Below are positions 4,940 through 5,505 of a stretch of DNA of 5,505 nt, one piece after another. Both the position numbers and the translations under genes were made by a program. Within the stretch, counting starts at the first letter, position 1; every line of letters begins with the position of its first letter. The notes under the pieces are model-generated. The model was not told where the DNA came from, made no database searches, and saw only the letters and a list, made by a program, of their open reading frames with translations. This DNA is from Bacillota bacterium (GTDB taxonomy: Bacteria > Bacillota > Clostridia > Oscillospirales > Oscillospiraceae), in contig JAGFXS010000087.1 of the NCBI GenBank assembly GCA_017861415.1, forward strand, positions 1 through 5,505, written 5' to 3'.

Positions 4940-5505
4940 ATGAGTCATCGTGTATTTACATCTGAATCCGTCACTGAGGGACATCCCGATAAAATCTGCG
5001 ACCAGATTTCCGATGCGGTGTTAGATGATATTCTATCAAAAGATCCCATGGCCAGGGTGGCCTGTGAAACCGTCTGCACCACGGGCATGCTTCTGGTGAT
5101 GGGCGAAATCAGCACCAGTTGCTATACGGACATCCCCGCCATCGCCCGGCGCACCGTGGAGCGGATCGGCTACACAAACCCCGAGTATGGATTTGACTAC
5201 AAAGGCTGTGCTGTTCTCACCGCCATTGACGAGCAATCTCCCGACATTGCCATGGGAGTCAACGAGTCCTTTGAGCACAAGGCGCATCAGGATGACAATG
5301 AGGACGTAGTAGGCGCAGGAGATCAGGGCATGATGTTTGGCTACGCCTGCGATGAAACTGCGGAGCTGATGCCCGCCCCCATCTCCCTTTCCCACGCCCT
5401 GGCCAGACAGCTGACCCAGGTGCGCCGTGATGGCACCTTGTCCTGGCTGCGACCCGACGGAAAAACCCAGGTGACGGTGGAATACGGGGAAGGCGGAGAG
5501 ATCCT
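4940..5505 (+). CDS. metK: S-adenosylmethionine synthetase, N-terminal part (cut by window end)
   Basis: Makes SAM from methionine and ATP, releasing phosphate and pyrophosphate; cytoplasmic, Mg- and K-dependent, usually a tetramer. About 188 codons are present of the usual 390-400, and the frame is still open at 5505. It starts [18 protein letters not shown], with the ATP-binding GHPDK at 14-18. The signature [12 protein letters not shown] (126-137) and [13 protein letters not shown] (95-107) are intact. The C-terminal half, including the second family signature, lies outside the window. The ribosome site AAAGGA (4925-4930) is nine bases before ATG. The 52-base gap after ahcY has no terminator or promoter that I can see, so both genes should share the riboswitch-controlled transcript. 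No sign of frameshift. Confidence 0.98.
   Translation, partial: MSHRVFTSESVTEGHPDKICDQISDAVLDDILSKDPMARVACETVCTTGMLLVMGEISTSCYTDIPAIARRTVERIGYTNPEYGFDYKGCAVLTAIDEQSPDIAMGVNESFEHKAHQDDNEDVVGAGDQGMMFGYACDETAELMPAPISLSHALARQLTQVRRDGTLSWLRPDGKTQVTVEYGEGGEI

Noticed and set aside
1..5505. Mobile elements, CRISPR arrays, defence systems
   Set aside because: No transposase, integrase, direct-repeat array or toxin-antitoxin pair is visible; every large frame belongs to a housekeeping or cell-surface family.

Overview
The window looks like a piece of chromosome from an anaerobic Firmicute, probably class Clostridia and possibly an Oscillospiraceae-like gut lineage. The signs are a clostridial-type rubredoxin, strong AGGAGG-type ribosome binding sites, SigA-like -35/-10 promoters, a SAM-clan riboswitch with an intrinsic terminator, and a moderately GC-rich base composition. 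The taxonomic placement is inference. All genes are ordinary chromosomal genes, and I see no mobile element, CRISPR array, tRNA or rRNA.

Layout: the left 3.2 kb is read leftward (minus strand) and the right 2.1 kb rightward (plus strand), diverging from a control region at about 3240-3400. On the minus strand, from the divergence point, come (i) an operon of a six-helix rhomboid-fold membrane protein with a C-terminal zinc ribbon (2345-3175, TTG start) and cytidine deaminase cdd (1932-2327), closed by a strong terminator at 1872-1910; (ii) a secreted M23 (LytM-type) peptidoglycan hydrolase with a long coiled coil (433-1689), with its own near-consensus promoter at 1777-1805; and (iii) a 52-residue rubredoxin (82-240), closed by a terminator at 10-53.

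On the plus strand a consensus promoter (3371-3399) drives a leader holding a SAM-clan riboswitch (about 3423-3511) and a Rho-independent terminator (3526-3553). The S-adenosylhomocysteine hydrolase gene ahcY (3640-4887) follows, then S-adenosylmethionine synthetase metK (4940 to the window edge, incomplete). This unit is the methyl cycle: MetK makes SAM, methyltransferases convert it to SAH, and AhcY splits SAH into adenosine and homocysteine. The riboswitch should shut both genes down when SAM is plentiful.

The most interesting item is the riboswitch. It has P1, a kink-turn P2, a P2-loop pseudoknot and P3 like SAM-I, but no room for a P4 helix: only two bases lie between the pseudoknot strand and the P1 3' strand. 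It may be a SAM-I/IV-like or reduced SAM-I variant. Second is the rhomboid-fold protein, which appears to lack both catalytic residues and carries a zinc ribbon. I found no clearly new multi-gene system.
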